Shown here piece by piece: positions 1-13,700 of a DNA stretch of 64,000 nt (its first letter is position 1; each line of letters starts with the position of its first letter). Under the pieces are notes generated by a model. It was not told the origin of the DNA and searched no databases. It saw only the letters and a list, made by a program, of their open reading frames with translations. Made by a program: the position numbers and the translations under genes. Source of the DNA: Drosophila persimilis (Eukaryota; Arthropoda; Insecta; Diptera; Drosophilidae); the NCBI RefSeq assembly GCF_003286085.1, contig NW_020825706.1, forward strand, positions 2,294,001-2,358,000, read 5' to 3'.

Positions 1-3000
1 CCCAGGGAATCCCTATAGCTATTTCTATGAACCTTTCCACTTAGTGCACTCAAAACCCAACTGTACTTAAAACAATTGAACTACTTTACAGAGAGAGAGA
101 TGCCCAAGTGGGACCTTCTTCCTTCAGCCAGCAACATGTGCTGGAAATTTCCTCCATAGAACATTCCGCGAAAACAAATGTTTCGAGAGACAGAGAAATA
201 CATTTAGGGGGAGAGGAAAACACAAACAGGGTCAGTGGAAACACCTTGCAAGGGGCATCAAATTCGGCTTGCCTTCATTTTTTTACGCTCGGCGGAGAAT
301 CAGAGACATGTGCAACAAGAGCAACAGATTGTGGGATTCGGTTCGCATAGAGGGTCGAGTAGAGGGTCAGGTCAGGTCTGTTCGGTTAGGTAGGGACAGC
401 GATACCGAGTGCAACAAATGAAACGAATCACAGAGCACCAGAGGATCTGCTGCTGCGGCTGCCAGTTGGTGGTCGGTGGCAGCAGGTACTTCCACGGAGG
501 ATCAGGATGCTGATCCTCAGAGAGCAACAGGCTGGCATTCCATTCCTTCTCTTTTTTTAACATGCAGGAAAGATTTACTTTACTTTTGTGTGTTTTTCTC
601 TTTTGGTAATGGCTTTTGTTCTGGATCCTGGCAGCTGCTGCTAAAGGATCGTAGCTCTGTTCTGTAAAATGGTTGCAATCACAACAGATTCCCTGCTTTA
701 GATGGTATCTTGTACTGCTGTAGATAGTATCTCCTACTACTCGAACTGTTGCTTCAACTGCTACCCGGGAGAGTGCGAGAGAGTACTCGTAACTATGCCA
801 TTCCAGTCGTGCCCCTCCCTGTCTGGCCAATGTCTTCTTTAAGGGCCCTTTATGGGCTTTTGGCCAACGCCCCAGCGATTTAAAAGCGTTCAAATAATTA
901 CGATTGCCATTACCATTTGCCATTTCCATGGAATTCGTTCGTTCAGTGGCTTCTTGATTCGTATTCGTGGTCTGCCTTTTCTTTACAGAGTTTTTTTATG
1001 TAAAACAGTCGATTGAATGTCTGGGTAGCTAATGAGCTGTGGGTCTATGCCAAAGCGAAATTCCAAGACGCCACAGAGTGGTATTTTAAATGGTTGATAG
1101 AGGAGTGGGAAGAGCTGATCAATAAGAAAGAGGTTGACACTTTCCAGTTCTCAATAATCATGAATATGGTTTGGTATTTTCACTGGGATTATTGTCTGGG
1201 ATTTATCAAGATTTAAGGAAAATTTATATTTCTGTTGACTGTTGATTAAGCAAGTATAAACCATCTGACTCATGTTTGATGACATTTCATGTCCACAGCA
1301 CCAATCAGCACTTTCAGATGAGCGGAACATTCAATATTTAGCTTGCACGCGAGATTTTGCTATTTTATATAGTGCTTCTTCTGTCATGTTGATAGGGAAA
1401 GCAAAAGTGTTGACCACAAACTCTCTCAAAACCTTCCTTTCATTCTACATACGAAACACTTACATAAACACTCTAATACACCCCAAAGGGAACCTTCTTT
1501 TATCCAACTTTCAACCCATAAACCCTTTTTCTTTTCTGTGAACACACAAGCCATACAAAAAAGTGGGCTGTGGCCTGTCCTTCCACCATATTTAATCAAC
1601 ATTAAGCACAAATTATATACATTTTGGTGGACAGCGGAGTACGAGTACCTTTTATAAAGAAGAGCTTAAATTTTATTGCTAAAATTTATCGAGTGGAATG
1701 TTTGCGGCATGTTGTCGCTCGTTTATGCCACACACATACACGAGAAATTAAACAACAAAAAATACTTGAATAAATAAAAAAAAGGGAGTCAAAAGAGACA
1801 AAAGTGAAGCCTGATGGTCACCGGCTGCCACGAGAGAAGGCTTTTTGGTGTTTCGTTGTTTTGGTTTTGGTTTTCCTTTGCTTTGTGTGTCGCGAAGCCA
1901 ATCAAAATCTGTTCCAGGGGCAGCCAGCAGGTTGCAAGTGAGGATTTTTGGGGCAAGGCATAACTAAATGATCAGCGTGCAGCGTGGTTCGGGATCGGGA
2001 TCGGGATCGAGAGTGTGCGGTTTTTAATTACACGGCGCGCCATGGGGACAATGTTGCAGTTGGAGTGTCTCCCTTGTGGGTCTTTCTGCTTTTGTTGTTG
2101 GTTGTTGGTTCCTGGGGCATATGGCACGCGTTTGGGGGCATAGACCCATGAAACAGAAGGACAGCTGCGGCTGCTGCCACACTGTTTGCACAGCTTAAAG
2201 TTTGCCGAGCTGCTGCCGTGTGTGTTAACATTGCCCAAACATGCCACAAAAGGACACAGCAGCAGCAGCATTTCCTTTTGTGGCATCTTCGTTTTTCCCC
2301 CGAAGAACAAGCCAAGAAGTCAAAAGAAAAAAGGAAATCGTTCTTTTTTCCTATTTGGATTTCTTTCAGGGACTCTACTTCCACCCCAAAACGGCAACTG
2401 TGTAAGGACTGCTGTGTCCCATTGTTGTCCTCTGACATCTTTGCATTTTATGGAATTTTCCCTCTGGCATTGTGCTGATTTTTCATGGCTGTTAAATTGA
2501 TGGATTGCTGTGCGACTTTTGACACCACATACAATTGCATTTCCTCCTTAGTGGAGTTTTCTCTCTGTCCTTCAAGGAAAATCTTAAGCAGCCATGGATA
2601 ATGCATAGCGAAGGAGTCGGGCATTCCGATTGATACTGACATTTACTAGATTTCTGTTGGGGATTTTTCTGTGACATTTTTATGGACGTCTCGTTAAAGT
2701 TTTTGAGCCAAGGAGCCACATATGTGGGGTATGCCACTCGTTAAAGTGTCAATCATAAATAAGCAAATCCATTTGGGGTTCGTTTGAAAAGAGAATTGTA
2801 TTCGTATGTAATTAGGGGACTGTTTTTCTGAAAGAAGATGTTGGAATTAATCTGATTATTTAGTGTCAAATAATGTACGAAAATGGTATCTAAATTATAG
2901 GATTTATTTTGATTTATACTTTACGAATATTTGTCTACAAATGGAGGATTCTATGGGGCTTTATAGAATAGTTCTAGAAGAAAGGAAATGGTCATAGATG

Positions 3001-4511
3001 CTATACAAATTATAACATTTTCTAGTTCTTGTATACATGTGAAATTGTAATAATTCTTCTGTAGTACCTTAGAAATAAATTTTCCAATAGCCAAGAAAAT
3101 CCCCCTGAAGTGGCCCTCTCCCTAAGTAGCATTCTCCTCCCCCAAACCCTTTATTCTGAGATGCACTTGTCTCAAGTGAAGACCAAGTACAAACACATGT
3201 GTGTATCTATTACCTCTCGGAGAAGTCTTGGGTTTCGCTGAAAGAATCAGCTGACAGCAACCGGGAGATACGCTCAGAGATGGAAGGGGATATGAAGGAA
3301 GTCCATGGAGATACACAAGGGACAAGGGACATGGGACAGAAAAGTCAGGAAAGCGGACGCAGCCACTTGAAAAATCCACCTGCGCGACTGGAAACGATCT
3401 GGCGATCTCGAAGCGAAGAAACTGCTGCTGCCCTCTCGCTCTCTACTGCTATATATAGTATCTCTCTGGCTGTCTCCGGAGTCTCTGGAGTCTCCTCCTA
3501 TATCTCTGGCTGTCTCTTTCTCTGGATTTTAATTTTGGTTGCGTGGTGGCTGTTGCCGATGTTGCTGCTGCTGTTTCTACTTCAGCAAACTGCAGCAGAT
3601 TACCTAAGTTGAGCCCTTAAGTGTGTTCCATATCAGGTTTATCATTCGCTGTCATTGTCGTTGTCGTTGTCGTTGCTGCTGCTGCTGCTGCTGCTGCTGC
3701 TCCGAAGACAGGCATACGCTTCACTGATCCAACGAACCAGCAGTCCAGCAGACCAGCGGACGAACGGATTAAATATATCATTTTTGGTTCCCTCTTTAAT
3801 GAAAGGGTTGAGCTTAAATTCAGTTCAGTCGAATGGTTTGCAGCCAACACCTGAAAAATGCAGCCTACTCCGTAAAACGGAAACTTTAAACACTAAATAT
3901 GCTTTATGAAGAAAGTTTTTTGGGGGTAGGAAATATACGAGTACTATATGTATATGGCCAAGTGAAATGATTGATATTGAGGAAGTTGCTTGGTCGTATC
4001 TTGCGGTTATATTACAAGCTGTTTCCTTCCTTCCTTGGCAAAAGAGGGGATTTAACACTGGGAAACACTTCAGTGAAATGTTGGATTAATAAAATTAAGA
4101 TATAGATATAAGAATAGGTAATAATTCTTTAAACCGAACACCAGTAAAACTATGGTATAAAAATCATTCATGATTCAACAATAATCTTAGTTTTCTTCCT
4201 GTAAAATCTTTTTGGCACCATCTGGTATTCGATTTTAATCCCTAAAAATCCTCTTCTTTTCTCTGCTAAAATTTCTCTCAGTGTTTTTGCTAAATGCCTT
4301 TGGTATATCAAGCCCTTGGCTAATAAAGTCTTTAGCCAAGAAACTTAACAATTAAACAGAGGGGCCTGCCAGCAGCAAAAACAGGGTGTTCCAGTCGAAA
4401 GCAGAATCCATCGCAGTAACCCGAAAAACAAGCCGTATCTTTCAATCCAAAACAGTAAACAGTTTGGAAAAAAAGTAACACTGTTATAATACACATAAAA
4501 GATTTACAAAA
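1..4511. other. Non-coding stretch, left edge
   Basis: No supportable gene. The open frames here (for example 3199-3612 and 372-929) lack recognisable domains and are made of simple-sequence DNA. The stretch is AT-rich with scattered CT/GA tracts, a (GTY)n/(GCT)n tract near 3.65-3.70 kb and poly-A/T runs. It could be intergenic DNA or an intron of a gene lying to the left. Confidence 0.6.
3652..3703. repeat. Trinucleotide microsatellite (GTC/GTT then GCT)
   Basis: A run of GTC/GTT triplets passes directly into about nine GCT triplets ending at 3701. It gives artefactual homopolymer open frames on both strands (Val/Ala, Leu and Ala/Thr). No surrounding gene is supported. Confidence 0.85.
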
Positions 4512-4761
4512 ATGTCGTTCAACTGGAGACACTTTCCTAAATTATTTTTAGTATTACCAATCATGCACCTTCTGCTCTCCGCCGTGGTTAAAATCGAGTC
4601 CGCCGAACAGCAACGTATGCGGTTGTTGGGTAAGCAAATAGCTACAGATACAGAAAGTTATAGGCAGGTTCTATATAGATTTTATACCTACAGCCAAGAC
4701 CAATGTGGAGACCATTGATGCAGTCATGAAGCGGCAGAAGGAGGACGTAAAAGAGTGCTAA
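4512..4761 (+). CDS. Small two-exon gene, 61-aa single-pass or secreted protein, function unknown
   Basis: Coding exons 4512-4629 and 4694-4761 are joined across a 64-bp intron with a GTAAGC donor and a CTACAG acceptor. Joining keeps the frame and ends in TAA. The product has a basic start (MSFNWRHFPK), a hydrophobic stretch at about residues 10-27 (LFLVLPIMHLLLSAVV), then a charged tail ending KRQKEDVKEC. This could be a signal anchor of a small mitochondrial or ER membrane protein, or a signal peptide of a short secreted peptide. The intron size and clean splice signals are what make the gene believable, since exon 1 alone reads into the intron and stops. I do not recognise the family. The single Cys is the last residue. 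Confidence 0.6.
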
Positions 4762-7700
4762 AGCCACACACACCCTGTCTGGACAAAGAGTTACCCCGAC
4801 AAAGAGTAAGCCCAAAGCACAAACCCCTTCGAAAAAGAGTTATCGACAAGTGAAACGGAAGCAGAGTCAAGGTGCAAGCCCCAAAAATCATTACACCTGT
4901 TCGAGGGGAAGATGTGAGTGTAGAAAGCGTGGAAATCGAATGGAGAAGAGACCAGAGACCCGCGAGAGACCGTTGCATGACAGCCCCCGAAAATTGAACG
5001 CTCATAGTTCTACTTGCCACACATCAGGGGTTGCAGCGGTTGTCTTTGGCTTTTGGGGTAACTCTTTATATTTTTATTGTATCTGTCTTCTTTTTTTTGG
5101 TCACGCTGCCTGGCCGCTGCACTTTGTTGCATGTGGCAGGCGACACAAATGCAAAACCAACGGGAAAACCTTCCCCCCTCCCCACACCGAAAATTAATAA
5201 GCTTAATGAGCAGGCCGTGGCCAGTCACAGATAGACATCTGCAACAAGTGGACCCCCTGGTGGCAGCTGCATCGGGATTTTGCACGAAATTTCCTTATAA
5301 TTATTATAGCTTAAATATATCGTGGACCTCTGCCGAATAATTAGTATTTCTTTTAGGTGGAACTGCAGCTGCCTTTCCTTCTGCTTCAAGGATAACCCTT
5401 TGCCAGGCAGCCTGTCTGCCTATTCGTATAGGTTTTAATTAAAGTTATTTATTATCTATTCATCAAAATTTGGCCACCAACCAAAGGGTTGCCTGTGAGT
5501 CCGAGGTGTGGCAGATGGAAAGGTTTTTATTTGAATCCTTGACTAAAGCAGGACTATGGTGGGCAGGTGGAAAGGTGAGAAGTATGCGCTAAGGAGATAG
5601 ATAGAGAAACAAATGGATAATGATAAGTTTTGTATTAGAATTCTCTACCTCTACCTCGAATTCCCTCTCAGAGGTCTGTGTTTTTACCCAAAAATTTTGG
5701 TATGTCAAACGCTATTAGAACCTCAAAAAAAACACAATAAATTGTTTCCTAAAATATACAAAATATGGCGCTAATTATGAACCAATTTAAGGACAAACCA
5801 TAATTATCATTCAAGTAATTTTCCCCCATAATATTTGTATTCAAAATTACTCGTAATAAATCAACAAGAAATACAAATAAAATATGGAAAAAAGCCAACC
5901 AGTTTTCAGGGGAAGAGAGAGCCCTAGTAGCTTAAGGATCTCAATTCAGGAAGCCCTCTGTCGAGATCCTGCTTAATATTCCTCCTCTTTTTTGTCAGTA
6001 AGTATATAATTTAGCAACCTTATCAGCTGGAAACTCGTCTGCTGCCCCACGCTTATCAACTTCATTATGCAAGAAACAGGAAAAACTCAAGAGGGGGTAT
6101 GGAGGAAATTATGGCATTCGGATATTACTTAATCATACATTTGACTGGCTCCCCGAGACCCACGCAGAGGAGCACCTTTTGCCTTTCAGATGTTGGGGGA
6201 AATCGCAATGACAGTTGCGTTTATGATGGGGGCAGCGTATATTGTACATTTAAAGCGAATGTATTTTTGGCAATGCGTCAGATGCAATTACAGATGACAG
6301 GAGGAGCAGCAGGAATACGGTATACGTACATGCCCCCGATGACAGCAACTGCAACTGTCAAAATGTCTGTGGCAGTGGCAAAAACTGTCAGCGGCTGGCG
6401 GAATGCCTGACAAATGTGACGCCATATAAAATCAATAAATTATGAGTGCCAAAGGGAGTCGAGTCCACTTCCAGTGGCAGTTGCCAGTTGCATAATGTAT
6501 TCTAAGGATGCCAAAAAGGAGTGACGACAAACCGGTTGCCACTCCATCCATCGGCCCCATGTCCTTAGGGACCATCATCGAGGAAGATCCTCTGTATTTG
6601 GCGTTGATTGATTTAGTTTGTGGCACAAAAAACACCTCGCCCAGGGCTCTGGGCTTCCCACCAGCAGCAGCCGAAGCAGCAGCAGCTTCTTCTTTAATGA
6701 ATTAATTAATGAAGGCCATAATTAAATTTGCACTTTCTGCTGTCTGTTAATTTATGAGTTTTTAATTATTTTCGCAATTAAAGGTGTCTCCTTTTTTGTT
6801 GTGCAACATTATAATTATTTCCTGGCAACAGGATCAACAGGATATGCTGCTCATTTGTCAGTTAGCAAAGCGTTAAATCGAGCCCCAAAAAAACTGGCTT
6901 CCTTAAGCCACCAAAAAAAAAGGCAAAAGGCAACCAACGAAACGAAAGACTCAGAAACCGAACTTGTTTTCAGTTTTTGGGGGCGCCAAAAACTTAATAT
7001 TTTTTCAGTTTTTTTGCAGCTGCTTTTTCGTAGCTGTCTCTCTTTTTCTTTGTTTTTTTTTGGTAATTATTAAAAAGCATTATTTTCTCTGCAGACAATA
7101 GACAGAAACAGTAGACATCGGCTTCAGGTGCAACAGCCACTCTTTTGGCATTGTTCCAATTTCCCTTCACAGCGCGGAAAAATTGTCACTTCAGAAAATT
7201 CTATTGTTTGGAAATGCTTTTCGTGCGGTGTGGCAGGTAGATCTCCCTCGGAGAGGGGTTGCAACAACCAAACAGAACAGAACAGAACAGATCTTCTTTC
7301 CTCTTTATGAAGTGTTGTGTATGTTTTTTTTTTGTATTTTTGTCGGGCAGGTGTAGAGTCCAAAATGTTCTCATAGTGTAGAAGAAGGTCTCTTTTTGGT
7401 CTCTTTTGGTACAGTTATAAAACTGTTTTAGATCTCTACTCTTCTTTTTGGGTTTTTGCCAAAACGTGGGAACGTATATTTTTGGCAACAATATCCAAAA
7501 ACAGTTGATGCATAGGCTTCTATGTCAAATCAAAGGCAGGTGGAGCTGGTACCACCACCACTCGAACAAGCACTTAAGAGTAAGTAGTACCGATCAGTGG
7601 GCAGGGGTTCGGGGTTTGGCGCTTAGATGGGGTTGAAAGTATTGATCAAATGATGGGAATTCTGATGGGGGAAAGTCTAAAATGGGGTTTAGTGTCAGGC

Positions 7701-10700
7701 AGTAAATTTAATGCGCATTTTGTACACATTTTTGTATAATTTATCACAAGCAAGGTTGGGTCTTCCTAAAGAAATCAACTAGAAACTGTACCTTCTTTCA
7801 GGCCTTCCACAAATATTTAATTTGGCATAGAATATATTGTAGTTCTACTCTGCATTAAGACTATATACTCTCGATTCTATAAGTCGAACAGAAAATTACA
7901 CATTCTACTCATCAAAACCTAAGAAAAAGAGTACTCAAGTTCTGTATACACATTTCTCTACAATTTATCTTTGTATCTTATTTGTACAAAGATTTCTTCC
8001 AAGACACATTAATAACATTATTTTATTAAGCAAAATATTTTCCTATCTCTGTAAATGGATATTTAATATTTATCTCTGTTTTTAATATTTCCCTTTACAA
8101 ATCAAGTAACTCTACCTCTGCTGATTCCTTTCAATTGTTCTGCTAATATATTTATTTTCCTCAAGTTATTTCCCTTTTGCTCTCCATCAACTTTTCCTTT
8201 TACACTTTTTCTTTCTTCCAATGTAAAAATATTTATTTTATGCATAATACCATTTTCTGCTTACCTCATAAGACGAAAAACCTTCGAAATAATTTCTTTC
8301 CAGCTGCTGTCCAATCTCCAATCAAATGACTCGACTATTTTTGCAGAACAAACCCGCGGAGATTTCTTGGGATTTTCTTTTCTTTTGGTTCAGGGCTTTA
8401 GGCTTAATTGTTTGCAAATTAGCTAATTAGTTAATTAAGACTCTGATTACATGGTTAATAGTGGTGGCTTCAGGGTTACTAACCCTGGATTTGGGGCATT
8501 TATGAAACCATTTTTGAATTGAAATTGCCACAATTTCTGCGCCACAAGACAAAGGCGACCCATAACCATAAAAAAATTAAACCGAAAATTCAGAAACAAT
8601 GAGCTTTGAACAACTTAATTGAGACATTTGGCCGGATAGCAAGAGAGAAGAACACCCGGCCCTCGAGCAGGCTTCTTGTCATCGTTAAGGAGTTAATTTA
8701 TTTATTATCCACAGATTTTTACGGCTCCATTGTTTTTTCTTTGGCTTAAAGTCGGTCCAAAGCCAAAGCCAAAGCCAGGAATAATAAAATATGAAAAGAG
8801 TCAGAAGAGATGTATCCCAAAAAGAAGAACCGGCTTTTCGGCTAATTAGGAGGCTTCGAGGAAAATATATGTAACACCGAAAAATGTTTCTTCTTTTTCT
8901 GTTTTTATGGATGCTCATTCGCTGTGCATGTTCCTCCACTTCTCTGTCTTTCCTTTTTATGATGTCGAGAGATTTTGCACCTTATGAGAAAAATCTTGAG
9001 AGCTCCATCGCTTCGCGTCGCGTCGCGTCTTTGCTACGTCGCTGCCAATCTTGTTAAACTTGCCCCAAAGCCGCATTGACACTTTGTTGCGCCTGCGCTT
9101 CGACTTGGACTTGGAGGCACTCTGGAGTCGTTACAATCCCAGAGAGGCCCCCGACTCTCTCTGTGGTTGTTGTACATTTGAAAGTCCGTTTGGCTGTCAA
9201 AAGCGTTAATTTTTAAGTGCCTAGTGAGAGTTTTTTGTTTTGTGTGTGCTGTGCTGTGCTGTGTTCCCTCCTCCAGTTCCAGCTGAAAGGCGGCTTTCAT
9301 CTTTGCAGCAGCTGCTTCTGCTGTATCTGTATCTTCTGTGTGTGTGTGTGCCAGTCTTAATGAGAGCACGGGTTCAAGTGGCAAGTGTCTTGTCTATTTT
9401 TTATTTGCAGCATTCTTCCCCCCAAAATGAACCCATTAATTTGCTGCTCCAAATGGTCTGCCAACTTGACATTTTTCTCTTGAACTTTTCTCTCATTCGG
9501 TTGGTTATTGACCTGGTTCTTTGATGGCGGTTTTCCTCACTGAATGGCAAGTTCGAAGTCAGTCTTAGCGGGACTTTAAGACGGGGAAAGCAGAGGAAAG
9601 GAACTGCGAAAATTTACCAGAAATAGGCAAGATTTTTCCAGGAAATATTCTAGAAATTCGCAGCATTCATTTATATAGGAATATCCCTACGAATTCTGAA
9701 GAGATTGGAGTCCTCTTTGGTATATCAATGACGGATCTTTCATCCACTAATCTAATCATGGAATTTCCATTGAAATTACTAAGCCTATCTTTTGTTTCAT
9801 CTACGTTTCTGTTGCTCTTTTTTATGGTTCTTTTAAGAATATTTCACTCGTTCTCCCTTGCCTGCGTGCCTAATTTATGGTATTAATTTCCATTTTCCTC
9901 GCATCTTCCTGCATTTCCCACAACATTTTCCTTTGCTCTTCATTCCATCTCCCCCCAAAATTAAGCACCTCCATCAAATTAACATATTTTTATATTATAG
10001 AATGTTCCCCCAACAAATTGCAAATAAAATGTTGACCCAAAAATTAAACGAACGAACAGAACAGAGGAATTATTACAACAATTTCCCCTTCAATCCTCCC
10101 CACCAAAAAACATGTGAGAATGTTCCAAGCCTTTCTTCTGCTGGCATTCATATTTAATTATTTCAAAAATTGCATTTTTACTCCGTTTTTTTCTTTATAT
10201 CATTTCTCGGAGTGAGTGTCATTAATTTGGCCAAGATCGAAGGGGGGGAAGAGAGGCCAAGCATGACAGCGGCCAACAGGCAGCAGGCAGCAGGCAACAG
10301 GAGTTTTTGGTGGAAATATTTCGACTGTTGTTACCGTTATGTCTCTCTGGCGAATTTTTATATCAAAAAATATTTTTCGTATTTCTTTCGAACATTTCTT
10401 GGGTATTTCTTTTCTCAGGCCAGCCGGGACGGACGGGCGACGGGCTAATAAACTCAATTAAGCAGCGACTGTAAGCGTGTCCAGAGACTGCTCTGGTCAA
10501 GTGCTGATGGCCGAAACGGAGAGCTCTGATGGCCGGGACAGTACTCGTACGAGTCGTACATGGCACTTAATTGACCAACTTTGAGGTTGCGTTTTGGCCA
10601 GGTCTGTCTGCCAACTGGGGGGATGGGAATGCAAATCCCAAATCCAAAACCGATTCAAACGCATTATCATCTCCATAATTCAAATGCTGGCCAAGACATT

Positions 10701-13700
10701 GCATGACTGCGAGGGATCTGATAAGGCACCAGGGGAAAAATTGTCTGCCACACGAGCAAAAAAACAAAATATATGTAAGGTAAGTGGAGGATCGCTTGAC
10801 GAAGACTTGGATACACTTTGGGGACATATTTTCTATGAAAGTTATGCGATTTGTATGAGGTATTTCGTTTGGGAAAAGATATGAAGCACTAGCTGATAGG
10901 TTCTGCTAAGATGTTCTTCAATTCTTTTCCACAAAAATCTACATGCATCGTTTAAACCTTCTTGAGGTCTCAATCCATTTCTCTTAATCATTATACCCTC
11001 CAAAAAGGGCATCAAAATATGAAGAAAGGCTTTGGGGGCCCACGTAGAACGGTAGCTGGCAAATGCTGTTGACACTTTTTCCCCGCACAACATCCCACAA
11101 CAGATAACGCGATGCCCCCAGAGCTCAGCATGAGTCGGTGCCACAGATGGAGTCGCGAGTCGCTGGTGCGGAGTCCACCTCATCGTTGATAGTCGCTGCA
11201 GCGGCGTGAAAACTGAAAACTGCTGCCAAACAAAAGCAACGCAATTTCCAGCCATGACTATGTGGAAAATATTATGTGTGTGTCTCACAGCATGCGCCAA
11301 TTTCCCAGGAAAACTGCCAAGGAGAAGAAGCCCTGTGGCACCACACCAGACAGACAGATAGACAGACTTGGACAGGGCTTGGTAAATATTTTGCCACCGT
11401 TTTGAATTTGATTTTGTTGTCTTTTCTGCTGGTTTGGTATGTCTTTTGTTCTTTGTTTGACTGAGCAGATGCCATGGCTGCCAGAAGCGAGGGAGTTACT
11501 GGGAAAACGCTGTACTAAAGAAATGTAGCTGCTTCTTGGAGGGAGTTATGGGTCAAATCTGTCACAGAAGCTTCGATGAAAGTCTGATTACAATTATTAC
11601 CAGTAAACTCTTTAAGCTTACCCCTCACTCTGGTCACTCTCCGTGAGTGATCTTTCTTCTTTGCTCCACAATTAATTGTTGTCGCCAGGCATTTAGGGCG
11701 TTCATCGCACGTTATCACTGGGTAACGCCCCACAAAAATAAAGCGGAACATCTTCAGCTTGGCTTTAATCGATTTCACAGCACTCTCTCTGACAATCTGC
11801 CTCCTTCTCTGTGTGTATGAAAGACTGGACATCATTCATGGCAACTTGAAGACAATGCGTTGACATTTGCGCCTCATGTTGTGTTGTGGGCCCCTTGTCT
11901 CGATCGGAGTCTGAATTATGGCCGGCCAACAGGCAAAACAAACAGAAATCAAACGCAACAAAAGGCCGAGGACCGGGTAGACCGGGTAGACCGGAGTTTT
12001 CTGCCATTTCTATTGTGCGTGTGTGCCTTCTGTTTACACTCGTGTCGATTGTCCCCCCCGTCGATGTAGTAGCGTGAAATATCGCAACAATGGCATCATA
12101 TATTTCCCAATACTCCTGGCCAGTACTCCTCCTCCATCGGGCATCGAACATGATGCATGGGCGCCGCATCTAACGGTGGACACAAAAAAACAAAAGACTT
12201 AAGCAACAAACTTTTTGGTCAAGCCATGGGGACAATCGATTAGGGGAGTTGTTGCTGGGGGCGGGAGGAGATTGCCAAAAATTCCTCAAGGAAAAGCCCA
12301 AGAAAATTTCCACAGAATATCTGTCAAGAAAAGTATTTGGAAAAAACGTGTGAGAATTGAACGTAAATCCAATATTTAATCGAACTCTCCTTTCTATAAG
12401 TCCGATTCTCTTTCCCATCAGCTGCCTCTCTCCGTGGAGTTCTCCTTTCCCAAGATCTCTGAAGATCTGTCTACAGGCTGTCGACCCTTTCACTTCACGC
12501 CACTCAAAAATCGAATGCGTACGTGCCTGACCACACAAAATGTGGCTTAAAAAACGGCAGCCAGCAGCGGCATGAAATCCCCACAAAACAAATAGAAGAA
12601 ACAAAAACAAAAAAACAAGATTTATTATATTAAATGCAGGCATTTAGCGCCACTTAAGCGGCCACTGTGCAACAGCAAGAGGCAGCCACAACAACAACAA
12701 AAAAGCCAAGCGAAGCCAAGCAGGAAGTCCACATAATTCTCATCAATATCAATAATAGTTTTTGTTCAGCTTTCGTTTTTTGTCGTGTAATGATTGTTAT
12801 GTTTATATTTTTGTGGAGAACGTGGTTCAGTGGCAGGTTGGCAAGCGCCAGTGACATTGCAGCAGGCGGCGCACATCCAGATCCACATCCACATCCAGGG
12901 AGCCCATCAAATAATACTAATAATAACCATAGTAATAACAACAAGCAATTTCAGCAAAATGCAGCACGTCCTCGGCAACAAATCGAAGCTGCAACAGCAG
13001 CCAGCAGCCAGCAACTGCAACATAAAACAGCAGGAGAGGCTGAGGCAGAGGAGGAGGCACTTCCAGTGGCAGTGGCACAAACAGGCTACCGTCTTGGGGC
13101 TTCCTGCTTGCCTAGCCGCAAAGTTATTTTCAAATTGATTTGGATCTAAATTTAGTCGAGGGCCATAGGAAGGAATATAATCGTAAAAAGAAACTTTATA
13201 GAAATGAATTATGGAAGGAACAAGGAAGACAAAAAGAAAATGAAGAGATTGAAGTGAAATGTTTTAGTAACTTATGAATTGTTATGTCTTAAATGATGGG
13301 TAAAAGAAATACTAGTACTATGTAAAAAAGGGGAAATGGAAAATAGTGGGGTAAAGAGGGTTGAATAGGGGGTATAAGCTTGATAAAGATTTTAAATGAT
13401 TTCCCAGATATTCCATACATTATAAAAATATACTTAAATCTTCAAATGACTTTTCCTTAAACTACACTCAAGTCTAAAACCTCTCTCTCTCTGTCTTTCT
13501 TGCGAGTAAATTTAAAATGTGTCTGGTCATTTCCTTTAGGGCATTTGGCTACGCTTTCCTCACGCTCTGGGTGCCAGCAATCGGCAGGCATTCAGTAGCC
13601 GATAATTATGTTGCCCCATGGTTTCCCTTTCATGGGGCGTTTTCAATTTAATTTAGACCCGGCTGGCAGCAATCCTGCTCCCCAACAGACACACAGACCT

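Noticed and set aside
372-929. 185-codon minus-strand frame
   Set aside because: No domain, low-complexity composition, and no promoter or splice support.
3199-3612. 137-codon frame
   Set aside because: Made of CT-rich simple repeats, no domain, no splice context.
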